64,000 nucleotides of DNA from Mesorhizobium ventifaucium (GCF_935822925.1 NZ_CAKXZS010000005.1:26348-90347), one strand, 5' to 3'; shown: positions 34,039-43,887, counted from the first letter of the stretch. Notes: generated by a model not told the origin, from the sequence alone. Numbers and translations are program-made.

Positions 34039-35799
34039 ATGTCACAATCCGGTTCAGAGAGGCTCCGCCCGCCGAGGGCGAAGTCCGAATTGGCTGCCTG
34101 CCTGGCGCATTTCCGGCGCGCCTTTTTGGCGGTGGCAGGTTTCAGCGGCCTTATCAACGTGCTGATGTTGTCCGGCTCGGTGTTCATGCTGCAGGTCTAC
34201 GACAGGGTCCTGCCCAGCCGTAGCGTGCCGACGCTGGTGGCTCTGATCCTCCTGATTTCGATCCTTTATGTTTTTCAAAGTGCACTCGACGCGATCCGCG
34301 GCCGGGTGCTGGCACGTATCGGCAGCGGACTCGACGAGCGCCTGAGTGAACGGACCTACCGCGTGATGTCGCAATTGCCCTTGGCCAGAGGCCGTTCGGG
34401 CGAGGGCATGCAGCCGGTGCGCGATCTCGATCAAATCGGCGGCTTCCTGGCCAGCGGCGGTCCCGCCACTCTTTTCGACCTGCCGTGGATGCCGCTTTAT
34501 CTCGGACTTTGCTTTGCCTTCCATCCTTGGCTCGGTCTGGCTGCGCTGATTGGGGCGATCCTGCTATTGGCATTGACCGTGCTCACCGAGAAAACGGTCC
34601 GCCGTCCAGCAACCGAAATGTCTGGATATGCCGGAGCGCGCAGCAATATCGCACTGGCAAGCATCCGTAACGCCGAAGTGCTCGAAGCGATGGGCATGAG
34701 ATCGACCCTGGCCGCGCGCTGGGCGGAAGCAAACGGCAAATACAGGCAGGCGCAGATGCGCGCCAGCGATGTCACAGGTTCATTCGGCGCGCTTTCCCGC
34801 GGCTTTAGGATGCTGCTGCAATCAGTCGTTCTGGCGATCGGAGCCTATCTGGTGATCGGCGGGGAAGCCACGCCTGGCATCATCATCGCCAGTTCTATTC
34901 TCACTGCGCGAGCGCTGGCGCCAGTCGAACTCGCAATTGCGCACTGGAAGAACTTTCTTGCCGCCAGACAAGGCTGGCACCGGCTGAGCGAACTTTTCAC
35001 GCAGTTCCCTGCCACAGAGGACGGCTTGCAGCTACCGCCGCCGCGCGCACAACTTTCGGTTGAAGGGGTCAGCGTCGTTCCGCCAGGCGAGCGCCGTTTT
35101 GTCGTACAGGACATTGCGTTTTCGCTGAGCGCCGGCACCGCGCTCGGTGTCATCGGTCCGAGTGCATCGGGTAAATCGTCGCTGGCGCGGGCGCTCGTCG
35201 GCGTCTGGCCGGCAGCGCGCGGCAAAATCCGCCTGGACGGAGCCGCCATGGAACAGTGGCCGGCTGAGGCACTGGGGCGACAAATCGGGTATCTGCCGCA
35301 AGATGTCGAACTTTTCGCAGGCACCATTGCTCAAAACATTGCCCGATTTGATCCTTCTCCGGATCCGGCAACCATTATCGCGGCGGCCAAGACCGCGGGA
35401 ATGCACGAAATGATCCTGCGCCTGCCTCGCGGGTATCAGACCGAGATCGGCGAAGGCGGCGCATCGCTCTCAGCAGGACAGCGGCAGCGCATCGGACTGG
35501 CCCGCGCGCTTTATGGTGATCCTTTCCTCGTCGTTTTGGATGAACCGAACTCGAATCTGGACGCCGGAGGCGAACAGGCTTTGACCCAGGCGATTCTTGC
35601 AGTCAAACAGCGGCACGGCGTGGTCGTCGTAATAGCCCATCGTCCAAGTGCCTTGGCGGCAGTGGACCTTTTACTGGTTCTCGACTCCGGCCGTCAGCAC
35701 GCATTTGGGGCCAGGGATCTGGTCGTCCGGGGCGTGATGCCAAATCCCCCCGTCGGAACGCTTCAAGCAGTTGCCGCGGAGGAAAAGGCATCAGGATGA
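34039..35799 (+). CDS. Type I secretion ABC transporter (PrsD/AprD type)
   Basis: Inner-membrane exporter of 586 residues with fused membrane and ATPase domains. Transmembrane helices lie between about residues 30 and 310. Walker A is GPSASGKSS (near 374-382), the signature LSAGQRQRIGLARAL and Walker B FLVVLDEPNSNLD. No peptidase C39 domain is present, so it should export proteins with C-terminal signals. It overlaps the HlyD gene. No TolC homologue is in the window, so the outer-membrane channel must be encoded elsewhere. Confidence 0.96.
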   Translation: MSQSGSERLRPPRAKSELAACLAHFRRAFLAVAGFSGLINVLMLSGSVFMLQVYDRVLPSRSVPTLVALILLISILYVFQSALDAIRGRVLARIGSGLDERLSERTYRVMSQLPLARGRSGEGMQPVRDLDQIGGFLASGGPATLFDLPWMPLYLGLCFAFHPWLGLAALIGAILLLALTVLTEKTVRRPATEMSGYAGARSNIALASIRNAEVLEAMGMRSTLAARWAEANGKYRQAQMRASDVTGSFGALSRGFRMLLQSVVLAIGAYLVIGGEATPGIIIASSILTARALAPVELAIAHWKNFLAARQGWHRLSELFTQFPATEDGLQLPPPRAQLSVEGVSVVPPGERRFVVQDIAFSLSAGTALGVIGPSASGKSSLARALVGVWPAARGKIRLDGAAMEQWPAEALGRQIGYLPQDVELFAGTIAQNIARFDPSPDPATIIAAAKTAGMHEMILRLPRGYQTEIGEGGASLSAGQRQRIGLARALYGDPFLVVLDEPNSNLDAGGEQALTQAILAVKQRHGVVVVIAHRPSALAAVDLLLVLDSGRQHAFGARDLVVRGVMPNPPVGTLQAVAAEEKASG

Positions 35800-37250
35800 A
35801 TTTATTTCATGATCGATCGTGGTTTGGCGCGCGTAACGGCGCGAGGGAGATGATGCCGCATCTTCGTGCCGGAGCGAGCCATCTCGCAGGTGTCAGCGGC
35901 AAAATCGGCGGGCTGCTGTCCCTTCGGGCCAGCCTCCACACCGAAGTGCGATCGCAGCCGACGCAGAACGACTTGTCGCTTCGCCGGTATATGCTTCTTG
36001 GCGCCGCTACCGTGGCGCTGCTTGTCGGCGGCCTTGGTGCATGGGCCGCAACCACGGAATTGTCAGGCGCGGTAATCGCGACCGGCCATATCGCAGTGGA
36101 ATCCAACGTCAAGGCGGTTCAGCATCCAAGCGGCGGCGTTGTCGGTGCAATCAACGTGCGCAACGGCGATGAAGTCAAAGCAGGCGATATTTTGCTTCGT
36201 CTCGACGACACGCTTACACGCGCCAATCTCGCCGTCATAACCAATACCCTGGACGAACTCTCGGCGCGGGAGGCACGCCTCACAGCGGAGCGTGAGGGTT
36301 CCGAGGCGATATCCTTTTCCGAGGATCTCACCAGCCGCTCCTCTGCTGGACATGTGGCGCGTGTCATCGGCGGGGAGCAGAAGCTTTTCGCTTTGCGCCG
36401 GGGAGCTTACCGTGCCCAAATCGAGCAACGCAGGCAACGGATGAGCCAGCTCAAGGAGGAGATAGCGGGCCTCGAGGCACAAAGGGCGGCCAAGGAGCAC
36501 GAGATTGTATTGGTCCGCGACGAGATCAAGGGCGTCAGGGGCCTATGGGAGAAAAAGCTCATTCAGCGGTCGCGACTGCTGGACCTGGAGCGGAGCGAGG
36601 CCCAGATCGAGGGAGGGCGCGGCCAGCTCGTCGCTGCGATAGCCGAAGCGAACGGCAGAATCAGCGAAACGGAAATGGCCATCATCCAGATCGAGCAGGA
36701 TTGGCGCAGCGAGGTCGCGAAAGAATTACGCGAAACGGAAGCTCGCACTGCAGAATTGGAAGAACGAAAGATTGCCGCGGAGGAATTGCTGAGGCAAACC
36801 GACATTCGTTCACCCCAGAACGGACGGGTGCATCAGCTTGCGATCCATACCGTCGGCGGCGTCGTCATCGCCGGCGAGCCAATTATGATGATCGTCCCGA
36901 CCGCTGACGAATTGACTGTGGACGCACGCATCGCGCCTCAAGACATCGATCAGGTCCAGCCCGGCCAGCTTGTCCATCTGCGGCTGTCGGCGTTCAGCCA
37001 GCAGGTCACGCCGGAAATCGAAGGACATGTAGCAACGGTTTCTCCCGACCTCGTCGAAGACGAGCAAAACGGGATATCCTACTACAGCGTGCGGATCAGG
37101 CTTGACGAAGGCAAGCTTGGCTCGTTGGACCCGGAAAGCCTCAAGCCGGGCATGCCGGTGGAGGCATTCATGCGCACGACCGATCGCACCGTCATCTCGT
37201 TTCTGATGAAGCCATTGACCGACCAGATCAGCCGCGCATTCCGCGAATAG
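35796..37250 (+). CDS. HlyD-family type I secretion adaptor
   Basis: Periplasmic membrane-fusion protein of 484 residues linking the ABC exporter to TolC. After an unusually long N-terminal cytoplasmic part (about 65 residues) comes one transmembrane helix (MLLGAATVALLVGGLGAWAA), a lipoyl half (PSGGVVGAINVRNGDEVKAG), a long coiled coil (about 135-330), the second lipoyl half and a beta barrel. The start overlaps the exporter stop in ATGA form. Confidence 0.95.
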   Translation: MNLFHDRSWFGARNGAREMMPHLRAGASHLAGVSGKIGGLLSLRASLHTEVRSQPTQNDLSLRRYMLLGAATVALLVGGLGAWAATTELSGAVIATGHIAVESNVKAVQHPSGGVVGAINVRNGDEVKAGDILLRLDDTLTRANLAVITNTLDELSAREARLTAEREGSEAISFSEDLTSRSSAGHVARVIGGEQKLFALRRGAYRAQIEQRRQRMSQLKEEIAGLEAQRAAKEHEIVLVRDEIKGVRGLWEKKLIQRSRLLDLERSEAQIEGGRGQLVAAIAEANGRISETEMAIIQIEQDWRSEVAKELRETEARTAELEERKIAAEELLRQTDIRSPQNGRVHQLAIHTVGGVVIAGEPIMMIVPTADELTVDARIAPQDIDQVQPGQLVHLRLSAFSQQVTPEIEGHVATVSPDLVEDEQNGISYYSVRIRLDEGKLGSLDPESLKPGMPVEAFMRTTDRTVISFLMKPLTDQISRAFRE

Positions 37251-37566
37251 TCGCGCAGCTGGGCTATCGCCGCGCCGTGGCCAACGGCTCCGGGGAACGC
37301 AGCGCCGCCCCCGAGCTTTTCAACTGTGCGATGTTGCGGTTCAAATTATCTAATCTAGGCCTGAAAAGGTATGGAACTGCAGGATGCCCTCCAGCTTCTT
37401 GTCGTCGGCCTCGTATTGGTTCCCTTCGCCAGCACACATCGGTCAACGGGCTTTGCGCCCTGACTGGCTAAGCCGCCAATTCCGCTCCTGCGAGGCTTTA
37501 GCCATGGCATCATCAGACAAACGCCCTATATAATCGCAAGGTTCTGTTTCATGTGGGAATGGATGG
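37251..37566. other. Gap after the secretion genes
   Basis: No gene is well supported. A 30-codon frame at 37371-37463 (plus) has a hydrophobic stretch (LQLLVVGLVLVPFAST), but its purine-rich stretch touches the ATG. I saw no strong terminator. Confidence 0.4.
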
Positions 37567-37863
37567 ATGTCGCCGCTTCGCATTTCGATGATATTGATGT
37601 CGGTAACCCTGGCAACAGCGATGCTGTCGGGCACGGCTGTCTCCGCGCAGAACGTCACTCCCGCCAATCGCAATACTCTGGTCCTGCAAGGCGAATTGCA
37701 GATGCTGGAGAACAGGCTGCGGCGGCAGCAATATCAGCAGCAGCAACAGCAGTTCCGTGCCCAGGATCGCGTGGTCGTGCCGCAACGGCCGGATGTGCCG
37801 CAGATGGCGCCCACTTGCCAGTTGCAGCGCTCGGGCAGCCGCTTTATCAGGACCTGCCGATGA
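37567..37863 (+). CDS. Small exported glutamine-rich protein
   Basis: A 98-residue product. The signal MSPLRISMILMSVTLATAML is cleaved near AVSAQ. The mature part has a glutamine-rich helix (LRRQQYQQQQQQFRAQDR) and a C-terminal pair of cysteines (near residues 84 and 97). GGGAATGG precedes the ATG. Function unknown; small Q-rich periplasmic proteins of this kind occur in Rhizobiales. Confidence 0.6.
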   Translation: MSPLRISMILMSVTLATAMLSGTAVSAQNVTPANRNTLVLQGELQMLENRLRRQQYQQQQQQFRAQDRVVVPQRPDVPQMAPTCQLQRSGSRFIRTCR

Positions 37864-37982
37864 TGAGCTTTTCATTTATTTAGCCGATTATGTTCTTGCA
37901 CGCCACTCGCCTTCAAGTAGCATCAAGGCGGTTTTGATTTCGCAACGTGCGCTTTGGCACTGCCCTGATTGGATCGTCGTCA

Positions 37983-38492
37983 ATGGCAGCCACCAAGAAG
38001 AAGGTCGTACGCAAGGCGAGGAAGGGCGAGCGGATCCGTCAGGTCGCGGCGATTCCCTTTCGGCTGGGCGAGCATGGCGGCGTCGAGGTGATGCTGGTCA
38101 CCTCGATATCGACAAGGCGCTTTATCGTGCCCAAGGGCTGGCCGATGAAGGGCAAGAGTGGGCGCAAGGCAGCCACCATCGAAGCGCAGGAGGAAGCCGG
38201 CGTCCTCGGCAAGACGCTGAAGCAGCCGGCCGGCACCTATTCCTACTGGAAGCGGCTGACGAACCGTTTCGTCCGCGTCGACGTCACCGTCTACCTGCTG
38301 GCGGTTACGGACGAGCTGGCCAACTGGCAGGAAGCCAAACGACGGCAGCGGGCATGGCTGGCGCCGGCAGACGCAGCCGTGCTTATCGACGAGCCCGATC
38401 TTTCAACACTGCTGAAGAACCTGAAAATTCCCCAGCCAGCGCCCGCTGGCGAACTTGAACCAAGGCCTCATTTGGCGTCGTCTTCTCCCTGA
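37983..38492 (+). CDS. NUDIX hydrolase
   Basis: A 169-residue hydrolase of nucleoside diphosphate derivatives, in sequence closest to the diphosphoinositol-polyphosphate-type NUDIX proteins of alphaproteobacteria. The NUDIX box is PKGWPMKGKSGRKAATIEAQ EEAGV (about residues 44-68); the first box Glu is replaced by Lys and the Arg of REUXEE by Ile-Glu-Ala-Gln, changes often seen in this subgroup. I start at ATG 37983 (MAATKKKVVRKARKG). Real substrate unknown. Confidence 0.88.
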   Translation: MAATKKKVVRKARKGERIRQVAAIPFRLGEHGGVEVMLVTSISTRRFIVPKGWPMKGKSGRKAATIEAQEEAGVLGKTLKQPAGTYSYWKRLTNRFVRVDVTVYLLAVTDELANWQEAKRRQRAWLAPADAAVLIDEPDLSTLLKNLKIPQPAPAGELEPRPHLASSSP

Positions 38493-39319
38493 GGAAAAGG
38501 CCGCACCGGCGTGCCCGTATAGGCCCACAACCATTCGCGCGGCAGTGGTCCCTTGTTGCGGTCGCTCTGTTGCGACTGTTCCCACGCATGCGCCAATATG
38601 CCGACCGAGCGCGACAGCACGAAAAGGCCGCGTGTCAGCGGCGGCGGAAAGCCGAGTTCGCCATAGATGACGGCGGTGGCGCCGTCGATGTTGAGCGGGA
38701 TCTTCTTGCCCTTGCGCCGCGCGACCTCGGCCTCAACAGCCTCGGCGATGTCGGCGAAACGTCCACTGACGATGCCGCGCGCGGCAAAATCGCGCGTCAG
38801 CTCGATGAGGCGCGGCGCCCGCGGATCGACCGGATGGAAGCGGTGCCCGAGCCCTGGCACATAAGACTTTTCCTCGGCGAAGAAACGATCGAGCCGCGCC
38901 ACGACGGCATCGCCAAGCAATACTCCTTCGTCCACTGCCGCAGCGATGTCACCATAGAAGGCAAGCGCTTGCTCACCGGCGCCGCCATGCACGTCGCCAA
39001 GCACGTTGATGGCTGAGGCCATGGCACTGTTGATGCTGACGCCGCAGGTAGCCGCCATGCGGGCAATGGCGATCGACGGCGCCTGCGGCCCGTGGTCGAC
39101 GGCGGCCCCCAGCGCGATGCCGAGCAGCGCCGCCTGCTCCTCACCAGGCAGTTCGCCGCGCAGCATCAGCCAGATCATGGCCGGAAAGCTGACGCGGCCG
39201 ATCAGGTCCTGGACCTCATAGCCGCGCAGCCGGATCACGCCAGGGCGCATTTCGATGATATCGGTCTGCCACCATTCCTCGCCGCGCTCGCGGCCGTTTT
39301 TTTTCCCACCGTCGCTCAT
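38468..39319 (-). CDS. Citryl-CoA lyase (citrate synthase-like, short form)
   Basis: A 283-residue protein that lacks the N-terminal third of citrate synthase but keeps the active site: LGDVHGGAGE (first catalytic His), GLGHRFHPVDPRAP (second His) and NIDGATAVIYGELGFPP (Asp). Such short homologues act as citryl-CoA lyases, releasing acetyl-CoA and oxaloacetate. It starts 13 bp after a class III CoA-transferase gene and ends the tctCBA operon, so the transferase should make its CoA-ester substrate. The true acid could be citrate or a relative such as citramalate. The frame upstream of 39319 is within the transferase gene. Confidence 0.85.
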   Translation of the reverse strand: MSDGGKKNGRERGEEWWQTDIIEMRPGVIRLRGYEVQDLIGRVSFPAMIWLMLRGELPGEEQAALLGIALGAAVDHGPQAPSIAIARMAATCGVSINSAMASAINVLGDVHGGAGEQALAFYGDIAAAVDEGVLLGDAVVARLDRFFAEEKSYVPGLGHRFHPVDPRAPRLIELTRDFAARGIVSGRFADIAEAVEAEVARRKGKKIPLNIDGATAVIYGELGFPPPLTRGLFVLSRSVGILAHAWEQSQQSDRNKGPLPREWLWAYTGTPVRPFPQGEDDAK

Positions 39320-39332
39320 GTTCTCGCGTCGC

Positions 39333-40517
39333 TCATGCCTGCGCCCTTTTCTTGACGCGCGGCGGCAGGCTGGCAAACACCTCGTCCATATGCTCGCCCA
39401 GCGCCGGCGGCGGCCTGGTCGGCAACGGTGCTGCACCATCGACCATGAACCCGCCGCGCACGACCGTCAGCGGTCGGTCGATGTTCGGCATGCCATCGAA
39501 GCGGGCGGTCATCTCGCGCGCGATCACTTGCTGCTCGGCCAGCACCTGCGGGATGGTCAGCACCCTGCCCGCTGGCACGCCTGCGCGATTGAGGGTCTCC
39601 TCCCAGGCTACGGCCGATCCGCTCGCCAGTGCGCCCTCGATCAGCGCCTTCAAGGCGATGCGGTTGCGCTTGCGCGTCTCGCGCTCGGCAAAGCGCGGGT
39701 CCGACGCCAGCTCCGGCAGCCCGACCAGCCGGCAGAGCGTGACGAACTGCTCCTGCTTGTTGGCGGCGATGTTGAGCAGGCCGTCGCCGGTGCGAAACGT
39801 GCCTGAAGGTGCCGCCGTCATGTTCTCGTTGCCCATCGGCTGCGGCTCGACGCCTGCCGTCAGATAGTTGGAGACCGGCCACCCCAACGCGGAGAGTGTG
39901 CATTCGAGCATCGACACGTCGAGGAAAGCGCCCTCGCCTGTCGTCTTCTGCTTCACAAGTGCTGCGGTGATGGCGAACGCCCCGACCAGCCCACCCAGCG
40001 TGTCGGCGACGGGATAACCGACACGCAATGGCGCGGTCTCCTGTGTACCGGTGATGCTCATGATGCCCGAAAGGCCCTGGATGATCTGGTCGTAGGCCGG
40101 ATTGTCGCGCATCGGCCCGGTCTGGCCGAAGCCCGAAATCGCGCAATAGACAAGACTGGGGCGGACTTCTTTCAGCCTGGCATAGCCGAGCCCCAGCCGA
40201 TCCATCACGCCGGGGCGGAAATTCTCGACCAGCGCATCGGCGGAGGCGACCAGATTGAGGAATCGTTCGCGATCGGCCTCTTTCTTGAGATCGAGCACCA
40301 CCGATCGTTTGCCGGCGTTCTGCGCCAGGAACGAAGCGCCCATGCCGGTGCTGTTGAGTTCCGGCGAGCCGCCGAGCTGGCGCGCCAGATCACCGCCTTG
40401 CGGCGCCTCGACCTTGATCACATCGGCCCCGAGCAGCGCCAGCTGATAGGCACAGTAGGGGCCAGCCAGAACATTGGTCAGGTCCAGGACGCGGATGCCG
40501 GACAGCAGATCGGTCAT
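39333..40517 (-). CDS. CaiB/BaiF family (class III) CoA-transferase
   Basis: A 394-residue enzyme that moves CoA between carboxylic acids. Family features are RVLDLTNVLAGPYCAYQLA LLGADVIKVE (near residues 8-36), VENFRPGVMDRLGLGY and the catalytic Asp in NPAYDQIIQGLSG (near residue 161). It lies 15 bp after tctA and 13 bp before the citryl-CoA lyase gene, which points to a tricarboxylate or similar acid as CoA acceptor. The CoA donor is not predictable. Confidence 0.93.
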   Translation of the reverse strand: MTDLLSGIRVLDLTNVLAGPYCAYQLALLGADVIKVEAPQGGDLARQLGGSPELNSTGMGASFLAQNAGKRSVVLDLKKEADRERFLNLVASADALVENFRPGVMDRLGLGYARLKEVRPSLVYCAISGFGQTGPMRDNPAYDQIIQGLSGIMSITGTQETAPLRVGYPVADTLGGLVGAFAITAALVKQKTTGEGAFLDVSMLECTLSALGWPVSNYLTAGVEPQPMGNENMTAAPSGTFRTGDGLLNIAANKQEQFVTLCRLVGLPELASDPRFAERETRKRNRIALKALIEGALASGSAVAWEETLNRAGVPAGRVLTIPQVLAEQQVIAREMTARFDGMPNIDRPLTVVRGGFMVDGAAPLPTRPPPALGEHMDEVFASLPPRVKKRAQA

Positions 40518-40532
40518 GATGTCACAAACAGG

Positions 40533-42056
40533 TCAGGCATCGCCCGGCACGTGTTCCGGTCCGCGCGTACGCCGGCGTTCGATGAAAGCGTAGATATGCG
40601 GCCCAATCAGCCCGATGAACGCCAGCGTCAGCAGCGTCAGCGACAGCGGATGTTTGTAGAACACCGACCAGTCGCCGTTCGAGATGGTCATCGCACGGCG
40701 GAACTGGGTTTCGGCGAGCGGCCAGAGGATCATGCCGATGATGACCGGCGCCGTTGGAAAATCGAAGCGCCGCATCAGGAATCCGGCCCCGCCAAGCAGA
40801 TAGAGGATGACGAGGTCGGTCGGCGATTGAGAAATACCGTAGGTGCCGACCGTGGCGAACACCAGGATACCGGCATAGAGTTGCGGCGCCGGGATTTTCA
40901 GCAGCCTCACCCACAACCCGATCAGCGGCAGGTTGAGGATGACGAGGATGATGTTGGCGATGAACAGGCTGGCGATCAGCCCCCAGACCAGATTGGCCTG
41001 CGTCATGAACAGCATCGGCCCAGGATTGATGCCATAGCTCTGGAAGGCCGACAGCATGATCGCGGCCGTCGCCGAGGTCGGCAGCCCAAGCGTCAGCATC
41101 GGCACCAGCACGCCGGCGGCCGACGCGTTATTGGCGGCTTCCGGTCCGGCAACGCCTTCGATGGCGCCGACCGTGCCGAACTCCTCCTTGTGCTTGGAGA
41201 GCTTCTTCTCGATCGCATAGGACAGGAAGGTCGGGATTTCGGCGCCGCCGGCCGGCAGGGCGCCGATCGGGAAGCCGAGCAGGGCGCCGCGCAGCCAAGC
41301 CTTCCACGAACGTGCCCATTCGGCCGCCGTCATGTAGAGCGAGCCCTTCAGCGGCACGATCTCGTCCTTGCCGGCATAGCGGCGCGAGGCCATGTAGAAC
41401 GTCTCGCCGACCGCAAAGAGGCCGACGGCGACGACGATCACGTCGACGCCATCGAGCAATTGGCTCATGCCGAAGGTGAAGCGCGGCTGCCCGGTCTGCA
41501 GGTCGACGCCGATCATGCCGATGACGAAGCCGACGAACAGGCTGGTCAGGCCGCGCACCGACGACGAGCCGAGCACCGCCGAAACCGTGATGAAGGCCAG
41601 CACCATCAGCGAGAAATATTCGGCCGGGCCGAAGGACAGCGCGAATTTGACCACGACCGGGGCCAGGAATGCGACGCCCAGCGTTCCGAGTGTGCCGGCG
41701 ACGAAGGAGCCGATCGCCGAGGTGGCAAGTGCAGCGCCGCCGCGACCGGAACGGGCCATCCTGTTGCCCTCCAGCGCAGTGACGATGGTCGCGCTTTCTC
41801 CCGGCGTGTTCAGCAGGATCGATGTCGTCGAACCACCATACATGGCGCCGTAATAGATGCCGGCAAACAGGATGAAGGACGCTTCCGGCGCCACCTGGTA
41901 GGTGATCGGCAAAAGCAGGGCGATGGTCAGCGCCGGTCCGAGGCCGGGCAGCACGCCGATCGCTGTCCCAAGCGTCGTGCCGAGCAGGCACCACATCAGA
42001 TTGACCGGCGTAAAAGCGACCGAGAACCCGTGCGCGAGATGGCTGAGCGTTTCCAT
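40533..42056 (-). CDS. tctA: Tripartite tricarboxylate transporter, large permease TctA
   Basis: The 507-residue large membrane subunit. The family signatures are [17 protein letters not shown] (near residues 34-50), [20 protein letters not shown] (near 64-83) and a second [14 protein letters not shown] segment (near 264). It couples solute entry to an ion gradient with TctB and the periplasmic TctC. It starts 4 bp after tctB. Substrate is a di- or tricarboxylate by family. Confidence 0.96.
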   Translation of the reverse strand: METLSHLAHGFSVAFTPVNLMWCLLGTTLGTAIGVLPGLGPALTIALLLPITYQVAPEASFILFAGIYYGAMYGGSTTSILLNTPGESATIVTALEGNRMARSGRGGAALATSAIGSFVAGTLGTLGVAFLAPVVVKFALSFGPAEYFSLMVLAFITVSAVLGSSSVRGLTSLFVGFVIGMIGVDLQTGQPRFTFGMSQLLDGVDVIVVAVGLFAVGETFYMASRRYAGKDEIVPLKGSLYMTAAEWARSWKAWLRGALLGFPIGALPAGGAEIPTFLSYAIEKKLSKHKEEFGTVGAIEGVAGPEAANNASAAGVLVPMLTLGLPTSATAAIMLSAFQSYGINPGPMLFMTQANLVWGLIASLFIANIILVILNLPLIGLWVRLLKIPAPQLYAGILVFATVGTYGISQSPTDLVILYLLGGAGFLMRRFDFPTAPVIIGMILWPLAETQFRRAMTISNGDWSVFYKHPLSLTLLTLAFIGLIGPHIYAFIERRRTRGPEHVPGDA

Positions 42057-42060
42057 GGCT

Positions 42061-42597
42061 TCAGCCTCTCAACATACGGATAATCGAATCGAGACCCGTG
42101 TTCAGCTGGTTCTCGATGAAGCCGGCGCCGATATTGACACCAAGCGCCCTGGCGAAGCCGAAATAGGCGGCAAGCGCCAGGATCAGGCCGAGCAGCACGT
42201 CACGCAGCGGATGTCTGCTGCCGAACCCGTGGCAGATGAGAACGAACATGATCACCGAGGCTGCGGTGAAGCCAAGCGGCTGGATCAGAACAAGGTTCGC
42301 GACCAGTCCGACGGCGACGATGCCCATCGCCTTCCAGTCGGTCGGCGTTTCCTTTTCTTCCTCCAGCTGCCAGCCTCCCCGTAGGGCGGCGACGATCAGC
42401 AGCAGGGAAAGGATCGTCATGCCGACCATGGTGATGTAGGGGAAGACGGTCGGGCCGACTTTGGAGTAGAGCGGCGACACCGGAATCGACAGCGTCTGCC
42501 AGGCGACCGCGCCGGCGCAGGCAAGAAGCCCGATGCCGATCAGCAATTCGGGCACGGCAAGGCGCGGCCGCGCCGCCTGCTGGTCGCTGGTGCTCAT
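42061..42597 (-). CDS. tctB: Tripartite tricarboxylate transporter, small permease TctB
   Basis: A 178-residue membrane subunit with four hydrophobic segments, for example [20 protein letters not shown] near the N-terminus and [20 protein letters not shown] near the C-terminus. TctB is poorly conserved; assignment leans on its size, topology and position between tctC and tctA. Confidence 0.92.
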   Translation of the reverse strand: MSTSDQQAARPRLAVPELLIGIGLLACAGAVAWQTLSIPVSPLYSKVGPTVFPYITMVGMTILSLLLIVAALRGGWQLEEEKETPTDWKAMGIVAVGLVANLVLIQPLGFTAASVIMFVLICHGFGSRHPLRDVLLGLILALAAYFGFARALGVNIGAGFIENQLNTGLDSIIRMLRG

Positions 42598-42726
42598 GAT
42601 CGTCCTCCCTGGATAGCCGGTCTCCCACAGCCGACCTCACCGCAGTTTCACTCGCGCCGGATCGTATGTCCATGCGGCTGGCGAACATCGGAAAGGGGCA
42701 GTGCAGACCGCCCCTCTCCGAGGACA

Positions 42727-43695
42727 TCAGGCAAGGCCGAGGTCCTTGAGTATGGCTGCGATGCGCGCCGTGTCTTCGGCGAGAAATTTCGCATAGTCGT
42801 CGCCGGTGAGCAGGATCTGCGTCCAGTTGCGGTTTTTGCATTCGGTGGCCCAGGCATCGCTCTTAGCCATTGTCTCGACCAGCGTGATCATCGCCGCCTT
42901 GTCGGCGTCGGAAACGCCCGGCGGTGCGAAGACGCCGCGCCAGTTGAACAGTTCGACATCGATGCCGGCTTCCTTCAGCGTCGGTGCGTCGATGCCTTCC
43001 TGGCGCTTGTCCGCGGAAATGGCGAGCAGCCGAAGCGCGCCTGCCTTGACCTGTTCGGAGAACTCGCCATAGCCGGAGATGCCGGCCGCGACCTGGTTGC
43101 CGAGAAGCGCCGACAGTGCCTCGCCGCCGCCGGCGAACGGCACGTAGGAGAGGTTAGCTGCCGGAACACCGACCGTCTTCGCGATAAGGCCGAACAATAT
43201 GTGGTCCGAGCCGCCGGCCGAACCGCCTGCCACCGGAACCTTGGTCGGATCGGCCTTGAGGGCGGCGACGAAATCGGCTGCTGTCTTGAACGGCGAGGCC
43301 GCCGGCACCACCAGCGCCTCGAATTCGCCGGTGAGACGGGCGATCGGCGTGACCTCGGTGAGATTATTGGCCGATTTGTTGGCAATGATTGCGCCTACCA
43401 TGACCATGCCGGCAACCATCAGCGAATTGCCCTTGCCGTTCCACTGGCTGATGAATTGCGGCAGGCCGACCGTGCCGCCGGCGCCGCCGACATTGGTGAT
43501 CTGCGAACCGGAGATCAGCTTCTCACTGCGCAACACCTGGTCCATCGTGCGCGCCGTCTGGTCCCAGCCGCCGCCGGGTGCTGCGGGCACGAAGATCTGG
43601 ATCTGCGGTGCATCCTGCGCGAAAGCGGGCGAGAGATGCAACGCCGCGAAACCGGCGGCGCCGGTGCTCGTTAAAAATCTGCGTCTGTTCAGCAT
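42727..43695 (-). CDS. tctC: Tripartite tricarboxylate transporter receptor TctC (Bug family)
   Basis: Periplasmic solute receptor of 322 residues. The N-terminus MLNRRRFLTSTGAAGFAALH carries a twin-arginine-like RRRF motif before its hydrophobic core. Bug-family features: FVPAAPGGGWDQTARTM (near residues 35-51) and PVAGGSAGGSDHILFGLIA. GGAGGA upstream fixes ATG 43695. It is the first gene of the transport and CoA-cleavage operon and lies opposite an iclR gene. Confidence 0.95.
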   Translation of the reverse strand: MLNRRRFLTSTGAAGFAALHLSPAFAQDAPQIQIFVPAAPGGGWDQTARTMDQVLRSEKLISGSQITNVGGAGGTVGLPQFISQWNGKGNSLMVAGMVMVGAIIANKSANNLTEVTPIARLTGEFEALVVPAASPFKTAADFVAALKADPTKVPVAGGSAGGSDHILFGLIAKTVGVPAANLSYVPFAGGGEALSALLGNQVAAGISGYGEFSEQVKAGALRLLAISADKRQEGIDAPTLKEAGIDVELFNWRGVFAPPGVSDADKAAMITLVETMAKSDAWATECKNRNWTQILLTGDDYAKFLAEDTARIAAILKDLGLA

Positions 43696-43818
43696 GGGAT
43701 TCCTCCAATCACGACACCTCCTCCGGTGCCTGCCAGCAACGTAGCCTGAATTCAGACCCGCTCGACAAAAATTCATGCAGTCTTTGCATCGTTCTGTCAA
43801 CCGGAATGGCATTCTGCT

Positions 43819-43832
43819 GGACAGAACTGTCC
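43819..43832. promoter_or_regulatory. Palindrome in the tctC-iclR intergenic region, probable operator
   Basis: GGACAG-AA-CTGTCC is a perfect inverted repeat. Related halves flank it: GTTCTGTC at 43791-43798 and TTCTGTCC at 43862-43869. Repeated sites between divergent genes fit binding by the adjacent IclR protein; this is inferred from position. Confidence 0.6.
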
Positions 43833-43887
43833 GGATGCGGCACTATTGTTCCGATCGGCCCTTCTGTCCAACTGGGAACGGAACGAC

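Noticed and set aside
37371..37463. 30-codon hydrophobic plus frame
   Set aside because: Purine-rich stretch touches the ATG, leaving no room for ribosome binding; kept only as a remark in the gap description.
40398..42083. 561-codon plus-strand frame opposite tctA and the CoA-transferase
   Set aside because: Antisense shadow; no domain and the opposite strand codes for clear TctA.
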